Shown here piece after piece: positions 34,817 through 44,424 of a stretch of 64,000 nucleotides of DNA. The translations under genes and the position numbers were made by a program. How positions within the stretch are numbered: position 1 is the first letter of the stretch; every line of letters begins with the position of its first letter. This DNA comes from CAWGYT01 sp963826795 (GTDB lineage Bacteria > Planctomycetota > Planctomycetia > Pirellulales > Pirellulaceae). The stretch spans positions 515,961 through 579,960 of the forward strand of contig CAWGYT010000008.1 in the NCBI GenBank assembly GCA_963826795.1, in the 5' to 3' direction. The notes beneath the pieces were generated by a model. It saw only the letters and a program-made list of their open reading frames with translations, was not told where the DNA came from and searched no databases.

Positions 34817-35218
34817 CTAACCAGCAGCCCTTTGCTCTGCTCCATGCGACACGACTGATCCGATCTGCTCGTCGTAAGCAGAACCTCGCGTCCTCGTGAT
34901 GTGATTTGCCGAGCATCCTTCCGGCGACGATGAAGCCAAGTTAGCAACATTCGGCTGGCGCACAAGTGGTAAGGCGGGAAACTCAAAGCAAGCCTGACGA
35001 TCAAGCAAGCTTTTTGTTCTCTCAATAAAAAACTTACTCGAAAAACTAAATCGCCCGAGACGATCGCGCGGCGCTGGGTGCCCGAACGCACCTCGCAACT
35101 GGGCGCGTAAGTCCCTCATCTTGAGCCGTTTACGTCATCTCGCCGGGTTGCGACTCGTTCTCGGGCGAAGCATAATGTGGCCTTACCATTCGACGACATC
35201 CAGTGAGCCCAGCCCGCG
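34817..35218. other. Intergenic region, no gene seen
   Basis: About 400 bp between divergent genes. AT-richer than its surroundings near 35000-35050 (aagcaagctttttgttctctc), consistent with promoters, but no confident boxes. No RNA gene recognised. Confidence 0.35.
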
Positions 35219-35800
35219 ATGGTCAAGACCGCCAGCACAATGCTTCCAATCGGAACACAGGCCCCCGACTTCTGCTTGATCAACGTCGATGGTCAGCCGA
35301 TTTCGCTCGGCGACTTGGCCGGTGCGCCTGCGCTGCTGGTGATCTTCATGTGCAACCATTGCCCCTTCGTAATTCACGTGGCCCCCGAATTGGCCCGCCT
35401 CGCGGCGGAATACCAGCGGCGCGGAGTCGCGGTCGTGGCCATCAACGCAAACGACCCGGCAACGCATCCGCAGGATTCACCCGAGCAGATGATTCACGAG
35501 GTAGAACAGCGCGGCTACACGTTCTTCTATCTTTTCGACGAGACCCAGGACGTGGCGAAGTCCTACCACGCCGCCTGCACGCCGGACTTCTTCCTGTTCG
35601 ACGCCGACCAGAAGCTGGTCTATCGCGGACAGTTGGATGACAGCCGTCCCGGATCGGAGATCCCCGTGACCGGCCGCGACTTGCGGGCGGCGCTGGACGC
35701 TCTCTTGGCAGGACAGCCGGTCGCGACCGAGCAGAAACCCAGCTTGGGATGCAACATCAAGTGGAAAGCGGGTAACGAACCCGACTACTTCGCAAACTGA
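35219..35800 (+). CDS. Peroxiredoxin/thioredoxin-like (AhpC/TSA-type) protein
   Basis: 193 aa from ATG 35219. GTQAPDFCLINVDGQPISL begins a peroxiredoxin-type fold. LLVIFMCNHCPFVIHVAPEL gives the CxxC active-site region, and ACTPDFFLFDADQKLVYRGQ is the conserved cis-Pro region. The GCNIKWK block near the C-terminus is typical of the CxxCP thioredoxin-like family found with cytosolic redox proteins. Expected to reduce peroxides or disulfides; no signal peptide. Confidence 0.88.
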   Translation: MVKTASTMLPIGTQAPDFCLINVDGQPISLGDLAGAPALLVIFMCNHCPFVIHVAPELARLAAEYQRRGVAVVAINANDPATHPQDSPEQMIHEVEQRGYTFFYLFDETQDVAKSYHAACTPDFFLFDADQKLVYRGQLDDSRPGSEIPVTGRDLRAALDALLAGQPVATEQKPSLGCNIKWKAGNEPDYFAN

Positions 35801-35856
35801 CGGCGACGGGAACGGTCGTTTCGAACCGTGCCGACTTCGCACCGTTCGGTTCCGAC

Positions 35857-36123
35857 TCAGTTCGCTTCGGACTCTGGCTCGCGCAGAGACGACTCCTCGC
35901 GAACTCGCTCCTGGGCAAGCAACAGTGGCCCGAGCCACCAACCCCAGAGCAAATACTGGAAGCCGATAAAGGCGGCCAGTAACAGCGTCAGTGCCACGAT
36001 GACGCCGACGAACCCGAGCGTCAGCAAGGAGAGGGCTGCAAGGGCCGCCAGCAGGATGACGGCGGCCATGAAGACCGGAAGGGATGAGCGGCGACTCGCG
36101 TCGGCATTCGAAGTGCGATTCAT
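35857..36123 (-). CDS. Small two-helix membrane protein of unknown function
   Basis: 88 aa from ATG 36123 (MNRTSNADASRRS). Two long hydrophobic stretches (VFMAAVILLAALAALSLLTL and GVIVALTLLLAAFIGFQYLL) and a charged tail (ERVREESSLREPESE). No family recognised. Convergent with the peroxiredoxin gene. Confidence 0.55.
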   Translation of the reverse strand: MNRTSNADASRRSSLPVFMAAVILLAALAALSLLTLGFVGVIVALTLLLAAFIGFQYLLWGWWLGPLLLAQERVREESSLREPESEAN

Positions 36124-36246
36124 GGCGTTTTGTCCCGCAGGCAAGAGTCGACGGAGCCATCACGGGCCGCTGGCAACTGGCGCGGGAGCAGGGGGTCGAC
36201 CCGCGGTCCCACGACAAGCCACCAAGTCAAGCCAGGGTGACCCTCG

Positions 36247-36354
36247 TAGACGAGGCTTTGTCTCAATCAGGGTGTGACCCTTTGAGGGCAAAGCGTTCTA
36301 CCCAGGTTTAGCTTTGCCCGGAGTGAGTCAGACCCCTGTTGAGACAAAGCCTAG
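36247..36354. repeat. Imperfect inverted repeat, ~42-bp arms
   Basis: aggctttgtctcaatcaggg...gggcaaagc (left) is the near complement of gctttgcccggagtgagtca...tgagacaaagcct (right), with a ~16-bp spacer. Non-coding, MITE-like, unrelated in sequence to the two other palindromic families here. It lies in a ~450-bp gap (36124-36580) with no gene. Confidence 0.7.
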
Positions 36355-36580
36355 CCAGAACTGGCCCAGAGATGCAAGAGCCCGCTCTGACACAGGTCTC
36401 GCCTGAATCGCGACGTCGGTCCTCGAACCCCTTCAATACTCGGGCATTCGAGCACGCTGCACTCGCTCCACTCCGGTAACGCCTCAAAGCTCGAGAGGCC
36501 GCCCGTTCAACTCGCCCCGTCCGCTCGGAAAGTCGAGGACCGAGGGCGGCTTCGTCCGGGACAGCCTGCCTGGCAAGGAC

Positions 36581-36796
36581 TCATTTCGCCGAGTCGCTGT
36601 CGCTGACGGCGCTCGCATCCTTCTTCGAATTTTTCTCGCGCTGGATGGCTTCGTACACTTCCTGGCGGTGAACAGGAATGTCCGTTGGGGCATCAATCCC
36701 CAGGCGAACTTTATCACCGCGAACGTCAACAACGGTGATCACAATGTTGTCACCGATCATGATGCTCTCGTCACGATGGCGTGAAAGGACCAGCAT
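36581..36796 (-). CDS. csrA: Carbon storage regulator CsrA
   Basis: 71 aa from ATG 36796, with an RBS-like aaggaag just upstream. MLVLSRHRDESIMIGDNIVI and the KVRLGIDAPTDIPVHRQEVY segment, including the conserved R-x-E near the C-terminal helix, define CsrA. It is a dimeric RNA-binding regulator that blocks translation at GGA-containing leaders. fliW lies upstream on the same strand; in known systems FliW binds and inhibits CsrA. The lysine/serine-rich tail is longer than in E. coli. Confidence 0.96.
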   Translation of the reverse strand: MLVLSRHRDESIMIGDNIVITVVDVRGDKVRLGIDAPTDIPVHRQEVYEAIQREKNSKKDASAVSDSDSAK

Positions 36797-37064
36797 GGTT
36801 GGCTCCTTCCTTCTCAGGGCGGCCCGCAGTCGAAACCGCGGTGCAAATGAATAACCGAGGCGGGGAATATCGACGCCCAGGTCCGGGAGGGCGAGCGTTC
36901 GATGACAATTACCGACGATCCCGAGCTTCGTTACAGCAACGCCTGCAGTTTCAGCTGGCATGCTACGCCAAGCGTGGGATCATGAACAACTATCGGTAAC
37001 GTAGCTTGCCTAAAATGACAGGACGCTTGCGGCCACTGAGATTTTTCTCACCACCGTGTTTCTA

Positions 37065-37502
37065 CTACGCACATTCTCGCAGCGGCGCCACCTTCTCCGA
37101 GCGTGCACGTTGCACCGTCTGAGCACTGCCTTGGGGCATTCGAGCGCCGCGGCCTGAGCGTGGGTCAATGAGGATTGGGCTGTCCATTTGAAACGCGAGC
37201 CCCGCGGGCGTCACGTCAAGTTGATTGAGCACAACCAACGCTGGCCGAGGGCCCAGGTCTTGCGGTGCCGCTGCAGCGCGACAAACGAGACTCTCGCCAG
37301 CACCCGACTGCGACATCCCCACGACCGGGATCGCACGCTCCGCATCTTCGAGGCTCTGGAGCCAGAAAAGATGCGGGTGAGCCGCGTCAGCCAGGAGGAG
37401 CCATGGCTGGGAGCCACCCTGACCGTCGATTCCCGTTTCGAAATGGATCACCTCGTGCGCGTGATAGACGATCGACCCAAACTTTGAAGTTCGCAGTTCC
37501 AT
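37065..37502 (-). CDS. fliW: Flagellar assembly factor FliW
   Basis: 145 aa. The first half carries the FliW core: TSKFGSIVYHAHEVIHFETG and PHLFWLQSLEDAERAIPVV. The C-terminal part beyond ~115 is basic and diverges from the usual family end. FliW is the protein antagonist of CsrA and normally also binds flagellin. It is followed after 268 bp by csrA on the same strand, the standard arrangement, although the gap is longer than usual. No other flagellar gene is in the window. Confidence 0.8.
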   Translation of the reverse strand: MELRTSKFGSIVYHAHEVIHFETGIDGQGGSQPWLLLADAAHPHLFWLQSLEDAERAIPVVGMSQSGAGESLVCRAAAAPQDLGPRPALVVLNQLDVTPAGLAFQMDSPILIDPRSGRGARMPQGSAQTVQRARSEKVAPLRECA

Positions 37503-37696
37503 AATTCACATCCTTGCTCAGCGGTCCAAGAAACGTCCCTACCGCGGCGTACGTCGCTCCCCCCTTCCAAGTTCGACTCGGCTGATTGGCTGACTGTAGC
37601 GAATCTACGGCTTCGAAACGCCGACGTTGGGAAAAGGGCGATGGGAGAGCCAAGGCGCCCGCCGAGTCGCAAACGCACTGGAAGTGACTGCTGTCA

Positions 37697-37785
37697 AGCG
37701 GCTCAGCGGGAGCTTCGCCCGGTCCGGAAGCTGAGCGGGAGGCGTTGCGTTCCGGAAGCTCAGCGGGAGGCGTCGCGTTCCGGAG
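37697..37785. repeat. 28-bp tandem repeat (ccggaagctcagcgggaggc)
   Basis: Units begin at 37724 and 37752, with a partial one before (37697) and a terminal ccgg at 37780. Located in the 37503-37816 gap directly before the element end that overlaps the hemC stop. No gene seen in this gap. Confidence 0.7.
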
Positions 37786-37820
37786 CCAACCCCAAATTCA
37801 TCGCTGAGACACTGCCCTAG
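37786..37820. mobile_element. Solo end of the CTAG-type palindromic element
   Basis: ccaaccccaaattcatcgct-gagacactgccctag matches the right outer arm at 19598-19635 (accccaattcgtcgctgtga...cactag). The CTA at 37817-37819 is the TAG stop of hemC. The rest of the element is absent. Confidence 0.65.
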
Positions 37821-38764
37821 TCATCTCGCAGCAGATCCGGCCGTCGACTCGCGGCAATCAACTCGCCGGCGCCCTGGCCAAGCAACTGATCGGCCGCTTC
37901 CTGTCCCAGAGCGGCGGCGCTGTCAGCTCGCCCCTGAACCTGGACACGGACACGGACGCGGCCGTCGACACTCAACACGGCTCCATCCAGCGTCATGGCG
38001 TCATGCGTGACGCGTCCCCAGGCGCCGACGGGTGCCAGACAGCCCCCGCGCAACCGGGCCAGTAACGCTCGTTCTGCCCGGACCGCCTGATGCGATGGGG
38101 GATCATCCAAACGGGCAACCCACTGGCGGGTTTCGTCGTCGTCGGCACGGATCTCGAGTCCCAGCGCACCCTGACCGACCGCGGGAAGCATCACCTCCGG
38201 CTCAAAGACCTGGACGATCTCGGCATCGAGCTGCAGGCGATGGAGGCCTGCCTGCGCGAGTACCAGGGCGTCAAAATCGCCGAGACGCAGTTTTTCAAGC
38301 CGCGTCTCGATGTTTCCTCGAACGTCGACGAGTACCAGATCGGGCCGTGCCGCCAGCAATTGAGCCCGGCGGCGATGACTTCCCGTTGCAACGCGGGCTC
38401 CGGCCGGAAGTTCATCGAATGACGCCGCTTGATGCGTCAACAGGGCGTCTCCCACCGCGGCCCGAACCGGTACCGCCGCCAATTGCAGCCCTGGCACGGG
38501 CTCGGTCGGCAAGTCTTTGAGGCTGTGGACCGCCAGATCGATCTGGTCACTCAACAGAGCCCGCTGGATCTCCTTCGTGAAAACACCCTGTATCGCCAGC
38601 TTGCCAATGGGTCCCGACTTCACATCTCCCGTGGTTTGGATCAAGACGAGCCGCACTTGCGCGCCGAATTCCTCGAGCCGGTGCTTCACCCACTCGGCCT
38701 GCCAGCGAGCCAGGGGACTGCCGCGTGTCCCGAGTCTCAAACAGTTCGAATCCGCCACGGTCAT
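37817..38764 (-). CDS. hemC: Porphobilinogen deaminase (hydroxymethylbilane synthase)
   Basis: 315 aa from ATG 38764. Conserved blocks: LRLGTRGSPLARWQAEWVK, QTTGDVKSGPIG, FTKEIQRALL, AVHSLKDLPTE with catalytic Asp84, and ARLRGGCLAPVGAW with Cys242, which carries the dipyrromethane cofactor. It polymerises four porphobilinogens to hydroxymethylbilane in haem synthesis. It follows tauE by 25 bp, in a minus-strand run comF / DUF502 / tauE / hemC. The stop lies in a mobile-element end. Confidence 0.96.
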   Translation of the reverse strand: MTVADSNCLRLGTRGSPLARWQAEWVKHRLEEFGAQVRLVLIQTTGDVKSGPIGKLAIQGVFTKEIQRALLSDQIDLAVHSLKDLPTEPVPGLQLAAVPVRAAVGDALLTHQAASFDELPAGARVATGSHRRRAQLLAARPDLVLVDVRGNIETRLEKLRLGDFDALVLAQAGLHRLQLDAEIVQVFEPEVMLPAVGQGALGLEIRADDDETRQWVARLDDPPSHQAVRAERALLARLRGGCLAPVGAWGRVTHDAMTLDGAVLSVDGRVRVRVQVQGRADSAAALGQEAADQLLGQGAGELIAASRRPDLLRDD

Positions 38765-38789
38765 GTCTCCCCGGGTGATGCCTCCTTCT

Positions 38790-39596
38790 TCATGCGTTCC
38801 AAAAACGCGCCCACGGCCATCCGACCTGGAGTACCAGGCGCACGGCAATCAACAGTAGAAACAGACGCATGGCGAAACGCAATCGCTGTTTAGACCACCG
38901 ATCGGCCCAGATTCCCGCTTGCCAAGCGATCAACACCGTGAGCGGCACGACGCAGCATCCGATCTGGACCGCCCCGAGCCAAACGCGGCCGAAGCGGAGG
39001 CTCATCAGGAGGATCTGAACTGGCATCACCAACAGGATCGAAAGCCACAAAAAGCATCGCTGCCGGACACTGTCCCAGTCGTGCCTCATGACCCAGACGA
39101 CCAGCGGCGGGCCGCCCATTCCGATCAATCCGGCCAACAGCCCACTGGCCGAACCTGCCGCCAAGGTTGCCAGCCTTCCGGGCGGTGGCCGGCTGGCGGT
39201 TGGGCGCGGAGGCTGAAACAGCAGAGCTCCCAGGAGCCCCGCCCCCAACACACCGCGGGTCATGGCTTGGCCTTGTTCGGCCACGAGCCCCAAGAGCAAC
39301 ACGCCGATTGGCAGAGCCAGCAGTCGAACCACGCTGATCGGCCCCACGTCCGACCATGGCAGCTCACGTCGAAATCGCCAGCAACCGAATGCGGTTTGCA
39401 CCAGCACATTGGGAATCAGGACGCCGATCGCCTGAGGTAGCGAAAAACCGCCCCACACAAGCAGGGGAATCGCCACCAATCCCATGCCGAACCCCAGGGT
39501 GGCCTGGACGGCTGCCCCCAACCCCAGGCACAACGTGGCAATCGCAACGAGTTGAGAATTCACCGCGGGCGCTTTCTGCTCGGAGCCTTCCATCAC
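38790..39596 (-). CDS. TauE/SafE-family sulfite exporter-like permease
   Basis: 268 aa, about seven to eight transmembrane helices. The two family half-repeats are visible: QATLGFGMGLVAIPLLVWGG and SGLLAGLIGMGGPPLVVWVM. TauE/SafE permeases export sulfite, sulfoacetate or related anions; the substrate cannot be told from sequence. Probably co-transcribed with hemC (25-bp spacing). Confidence 0.9.
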   Translation of the reverse strand: MMEGSEQKAPAVNSQLVAIATLCLGLGAAVQATLGFGMGLVAIPLLVWGGFSLPQAIGVLIPNVLVQTAFGCWRFRRELPWSDVGPISVVRLLALPIGVLLLGLVAEQGQAMTRGVLGAGLLGALLFQPPRPTASRPPPGRLATLAAGSASGLLAGLIGMGGPPLVVWVMRHDWDSVRQRCFLWLSILLVMPVQILLMSLRFGRVWLGAVQIGCCVVPLTVLIAWQAGIWADRWSKQRLRFAMRLFLLLIAVRLVLQVGWPWARFWNA

Positions 39597-39680
39597 GTGT
39601 CGGCACGACCCAAGGGTGGCTGACGATCCGAGGCGAATCGAACGGCCGCCGCGGCAAATCAGCGTGCAATTGGCCCCAGC

Positions 39681-40640
39681 CTATTCGGCAATGGCCGCTC
39701 CGCCAACGGCCCCCGACCGAAGGTGCTGGCCCAGCGCCGCCTGCAGATGACCGCCAACCGGGTGATACTGTTGAGACATGGGCACAACCACGCCGCAGCT
39801 GACGATGAATTGAAAGGCCTGATCGACCGTGATGTCCAAATCGACCGCTTCGCTTCGCCGCACGGTCACCGTAAAACCCGTTGCGGGCATCGGCGAGGTC
39901 GCAATCAAGACACTCAGCACGGGCTCGCCAGCCGCCTCAGCGACATTCCGCATCCCTTCGCCGGTCACGAAACCCAGCGACCAAATCCCCTTGCGCGGAT
40001 ACTCGACGGCAACCACCCGCGTGAACTCCATCTCGTTGTCGCTAAAAACAAAGTCCGTGACCTGCTTGACGGAGGTATACACGGTCCGAATGATCGGCAA
40101 TTGATTGATGATGCCTTCCATCGCGTTGTACAGCACTCGCCCGATCCCGTAGGCCAGAAACCGTCCCAGCAGGTACAAGACGAGGATAAACAGTGCCAGA
40201 AACAGCGGGAGGACGACGAACCGCTTCAGATAGGTGAGTTCCACGTAACGGTGGTAATACGCCTGACTGGTCCGTGGGGGATCCAGCCCTGGATTCCGGC
40301 GGACGCGTTCGTACACGGAGGTCGGGATCCATTGATCGCTATTGATCGCAATGTAGTCCTCGCCCTGCCATCGAAACTGGCGTTCCGGACCGTCAATCGG
40401 ATCAATCCGCTCGGCATCGGCGGGGATCGCGACCAGCGTCTCGTCGATCATCCACGTCACGACGTGCTGGGCCGCGGATTCAATCGGCGCCAGCGCATAG
40501 TCCTGGATCGTGGTGAGGATCCAGCCGAGGATGACCAGCGTCAGTAAGGGTGGCAGGACGACCCCCAGACCACGAAAAACGGCGCGTCGAAAGGGAAGTT
40601 GCATATAGGATTTTGCGGTCTGGGCGATGCTGCGTTCCAT
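39681..40640 (-). CDS. DUF502 membrane protein
   Basis: 319 aa. A first helix (GLGVVLPPLLTLVILGWILT), a long insertion, a second helix (FVVLPLFLALFILVLYLLGR), then the conserved DUF502 blocks NQLPIIRTVYTSVKQVTDFVF, VAVEYPRKGIWSLGFVTGEG and VLIATSPMPATGFTVTVRRS. The function is unknown; family members are widespread in planctomycetes and plants. It lies between comF (60 bp upstream) and tauE. Confidence 0.9.
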   Translation of the reverse strand: MERSIAQTAKSYMQLPFRRAVFRGLGVVLPPLLTLVILGWILTTIQDYALAPIESAAQHVVTWMIDETLVAIPADAERIDPIDGPERQFRWQGEDYIAINSDQWIPTSVYERVRRNPGLDPPRTSQAYYHRYVELTYLKRFVVLPLFLALFILVLYLLGRFLAYGIGRVLYNAMEGIINQLPIIRTVYTSVKQVTDFVFSDNEMEFTRVVAVEYPRKGIWSLGFVTGEGMRNVAEAAGEPVLSVLIATSPMPATGFTVTVRRSEAVDLDITVDQAFQFIVSCGVVVPMSQQYHPVGGHLQAALGQHLRSGAVGGAAIAE

Positions 40641-40700
40641 GGCTTGCTGCTTACTGACTCGGTCGATTCGGATCCAAAAAATCGGGCGGCCTCCGCCCCC

Positions 40701-41634
40701 TCATCCGCTCAATCCCGGCTCGCGGGCGTTTGCCGCCCCCTGGAAGCCCTCGGGCCGAGGTCCATTTGGCGAGCCGCGCCAAGCCCGAGCCACCACGGCA
40801 ACGGTCACTTGAGACGCCCCGGCCCGACGCAAGACGCGCACCGCTTCGCTGGCCGTCGCGCCGGTCGTCATTATGTCGTCGACCAGCAGCAGGTGGGACT
40901 TGCTCAAATCGTAGCCTTTTGCAATCCGCAGGGAGCCGGCCGCATTGCGTCGCCGTTCGTCGTGTCCCAACAGACTTTGCTTGCGAGTTGGGCGTCGGCT
41001 GCGGAGGGCGGGTCGCACCGGAAGGTCAAGCTGCTTGCCGATCGCCGTGCCCAGCCATTCCGCCGCATTATTACCGCGCAGCACCCGCTTGACCCAGAAT
41101 TTCGGAACCGGAACGACCGCGTCGGGTCGCGCCGTCGACAGTCTCGACGCGACTCGATCGGCCAGGAGTCGGCCCATCGCGGAGGCCAGGGGATATTCGT
41201 GGAAGCGTTTCATGCGAATCACCGCTTGCCGTAGCCGACTTTGATACCCCCCCACGATCACCACGGAATCGAACCGGAACTTGCGGCGGCGGCACTCCAG
41301 ACACTTGGTTTCGCGCCTCCCGGCTTGCCGATTCATCGCCGGGCGGACGGGGCATCCCGCAGCCCATACACGTTGCCACCTCGTCATCGCACGTCAGCTC
41401 TCGAAGGCAACACTCGCAGAGCGGCACGTGGCCGCGGGGTGCGTCAAGATCGGCTCCGCAGTCCACACAAACCGGCGGGAAAAGCAAGTCCAGAGCGGGC
41501 TCACGCCAGCGGGGCCAAGGTTCTCGGGCGGTCTGCGGCGCGATTCGGACGAAGGGCCTGCGGGGCAACCGAAACGGTAGCCAAACGGATTTCAGCCAGC
41601 CCAGCGGATCGATCGGAACCTTTTGCCCGTTCAT
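40701..41634 (-). CDS. ComF-family phosphoribosyltransferase (frameshifted)
   Basis: About 311 aa when repaired. The N-terminal zinc ribbon (FPPVCVDCGADLD, CECC, ATCMGCGMPRP) is in one frame. From NRQAGRRETKCLECRRRKF onward the protein continues in the next frame, through SVVIVGGYQSRLRQAVIRMK, VVPVPKFWVKRVLRGNN and the PRPP-binding loop LLLVDDIMTTGATASEAVRV, to a stop at 40701. The join lies near 41330-41345 and the span is 3n+1, fitting one inserted base. ComF proteins are linked to DNA uptake, though many bacterial copies have no proven role. Confidence 0.83.
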
Positions 41635-41760
41635 GATTCTCCTTATGATACCGGCCGACGCGTTGTCACGTCGAGATTGCGATCGACTTTGAAAGAGGCC
41701 CTCGTCCGCTCAGCTTGGACTCGGCGCTCAACTCGTTCCCTCCATTCACGGATCGTCCCC

Positions 41761-43032
41761 ATGCAGCCCTCGCTCAGTTGCCGCGCCCGGGTCGCTACGG
41801 CATCGCCGATCAGCGAACTGATGGCGCGGGCGATTGGCAACCCGCGTCTGATTTCGCTGGCGGCCGGATTCGTCGATCCGTTGACCCTGCCGACGACGGA
41901 GACGGAGCAGGCGGTGCACGGTCTGATGCACGCGCTGACCGAGGCGCGTCAGGCGCTGCAGTACGGGACGACGCTGGGCTATTCGCCGCTGCGCGACGCG
42001 ATTTTGCAGCGTTTCTTGTCCGAAGGAATCCAAGGTGCCATACCACCCACGCTCGATCGCGTGATGCTGACGGCCGGTAGCAATCAATTGCTGCAGCTGG
42101 TCGCGGAATGCCTGTTCGATCCGGGCGATATCGTGCTCTGTGCCGCCCCCACCTATTTTGTTTTCTTGGGCCTTCTGAAGAATCTGGGGGTCCGGGCCAT
42201 CGGTGTGGAATGTGATCAGGAGGGAATTTCCCCCCCGGCGCTGGAGGCAACGCTCGACGCGCTGGCGCGGCGGCGTGAACTGGCGCGTGTCAAGGCGATC
42301 TATCTGGTCAGTTATTGCGACAACCCGCGGGGGCTCACGATGCCGACCACGCGGCGTGAGGACGTGATGCGGATCTGTGTCGGCACGAGTCATCGCCCGC
42401 CGATCTACGTGATCGAGGACATGGCCTACCGCCCCTTGCACCTGGGCCAAGAGGTCCCCCCAAGCCTGTTCAGCTTCGACCCCACAGGTGATCACACGAT
42501 CGTCGCGGGTACTTTCTCGAAATCATTTTCGCCGGGCCTGCGTGTCGGCTGGGGCATTCTTCCGCCGCAATTGGTCGCTCCCGTCGCGAATCTGAAGGGC
42601 AACATCGATTTCGGCTCGCCCAATCTGAATCAGCATTTGATGCATCGCGTGCTTCAGCTAGGATGCTTCGAAAGCCACGTTGAGCGGCTGCGTGCGACGT
42701 ACGGCCGGAAACTGCAGGCCACGCTCGATGCCTTGGAAGCGTCGCTAGCAGGGCAACCTGGCGTGCGTTGGATTCATCCCGACGGCGGCCTCTACGTCTG
42801 GCTGGAACTGCCGGAGGGACTCGGCACCGGGCCGGACCAGGCGTTGTTTCGAGCGGCGGTGGAACGAGGTGTTTTGTACGTGCCGGGCGAGTACTGTTTT
42901 CCCGACGAAGGAGTTGCTCGCCAAGCCAACACGATTCGACTGAGTTTCGGCGCGCCAGAGATCGCCGCGATCGAGGCGGGGATCGCCGCGCTTGGCGACG
43001 CCATCTCGAGCGTGATGTCCAACCGCGGCTAG
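41761..43032 (+). CDS. PLP-dependent aminotransferase (fold type I, class I/II)
   Basis: 423 aa from ATG 41761; longer starts exist but the region before it looks non-coding. PISELMARAIGNPRLISLAA and GFVDPLTLP at the N-terminus, YGTTLGYSPLRDAILQRFL, VMLTAGSNQLLQLVAECLFD, and the PLP lysine Lys254 in GTFSKSFSPGLRVGW. The sequence resembles 2-aminoadipate/valine-pyruvate-type transaminases (LysN/MocR-catalytic-like) without a DNA-binding domain. The preferred amino acid is unknown. Divergent from comF. Confidence 0.88.
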   Translation: MQPSLSCRARVATASPISELMARAIGNPRLISLAAGFVDPLTLPTTETEQAVHGLMHALTEARQALQYGTTLGYSPLRDAILQRFLSEGIQGAIPPTLDRVMLTAGSNQLLQLVAECLFDPGDIVLCAAPTYFVFLGLLKNLGVRAIGVECDQEGISPPALEATLDALARRRELARVKAIYLVSYCDNPRGLTMPTTRREDVMRICVGTSHRPPIYVIEDMAYRPLHLGQEVPPSLFSFDPTGDHTIVAGTFSKSFSPGLRVGWGILPPQLVAPVANLKGNIDFGSPNLNQHLMHRVLQLGCFESHVERLRATYGRKLQATLDALEASLAGQPGVRWIHPDGGLYVWLELPEGLGTGPDQALFRAAVERGVLYVPGEYCFPDEGVARQANTIRLSFGAPEIAAIEAGIAALGDAISSVMSNRG

Positions 43033-43081
43033 GCGTTAACCTGCACGTGCGAACTCCGCGATGCGAGGGGGATGGATGCCC

Positions 43082-44213
43082 ATGCGGGTCATTGATCGTT
43101 ATGTCGTTGCGCTCTTTCTGCGAGTCTTCATTATCTGCGGTGCCTGCCTGAGCGGGATCTACATCGTTGGCGATTTTATCGAGAACCTGAACGAGTTCAT
43201 CGATGCAGGTGAGCAGCATGGCGGCCTGTTCCGCGTGATGGCGATGTACTACGCCGGACGGATTCCTTGGTTCATGGATATCGCCGGACGTGTCGCCGCG
43301 TTGATCGCCGGGGTTTTCGCCGTGACATGGCTCCAACGGAACAACGAAATGACGGCCCTGATGGCCGCCGGGATTTCCCGCTGGCGGATCATTAAGCCCC
43401 TGGTCATTGCCGTGGTCGCGGTGAGTTGCCTCGCAGCCGTCAATCGCGAACTGGTGATTCCGCAGTTTCGCGAAGAGCTGAGTCAAAGCATTCGCGATTG
43501 GTCCGGCAACCAGGCCTCGCCGCTGTCGCCGCAATACGATTACATGACGGACATTCTGTTGGATGGCCAGGAAGCTCGCGCGCGACAAACGCATTATCAA
43601 CCCGGTGTTCCGTTTGCCCGAGTCGATGGTTCATTTCGGACCGCAACTGAGCGCCGAATTCGCCGAACGCCGCCCGGCCACGGTCGATCATCCGAACGGT
43701 TACCTCTTGGAGAACGTCTCGACTCCGCCCGAGATCGACCGCCTGGATGCGGTCAGTCTGGAGGGCAGCCCGGTGATTTACACGCCGAAATCCGCCCCCT
43801 GGCTCAAGCCCGGACAATGCTTTGTCGTCAGCTACGTCACCTTCGGACAGTTACTCGGCGGCCGCGCTTGGCGACAATTCGCCTCAACCGCCGACCTGAT
43901 CGCAGGACTGGCGAATCCCAGCATGAACTTCGGCGCCGATGTGCGCGTGGCCGTCCACGCACGAATCTTGCAGCCGATCTTGGACGTGACGCTGTTCTTC
44001 TTGGGAATTCCGGTGGTGTTATCGCGTGAGAGTCGGAACGTCTTTGTTTCCGCTGGCTCCTGCGTCTTGATTGTCGCCGTTTACTATCTCGTCGTCCTGG
44101 GTTCCCATACGCTGGGCATGAACTACTTAATTGGCCCCGCCCAAGCGGCCTGGTCACCCGTCTTGATCATGGTGCCATGGGCCGTCGCACGCGCCGCACC
44201 ACTGCGCCGCTGA
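43082..44213 (+). CDS. LptF/LptG-family permease (frameshifted)
   Basis: About 377 aa when repaired. Start ATG 43082 (MRVIDRYVVALFLRVFIICG). Residues 1-150 contain the first membrane helices and the NEMTALMAAGISRWRIIKPL block, diagnostic of YjgP/YjgQ. After ILLDGQ the frame breaks: removing one G near 43571 gives KLARDKRIINPVFRLPESM and leads through the beta-jellyroll region to the last helices (ILQPILDVTLFFLGIPVVLS, LGMNYLIGPAQAAW). Span 3n+1. LptF/G form the inner-membrane part of the lipopolysaccharide exporter. Confidence 0.85.
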
Positions 44214-44424
44214 AACATCGGCGCTCGTTCGTTGTCGCTGTGGACAAGCTCGACGAAATCGACTCGCTCAACGCGCGCTGTATGAATTGTGAAACAGCGG
44301 CGAATTCAAATTGCTGCGAAACTCACCTCGACGCAAAGGGTTAGTTGGCTCGTCGCGACACGAATCGGAACATGAAACAGCTTCAAACCCATCGACAGCC
44401 AATCGGCAATCCAAGGAGTCGACC

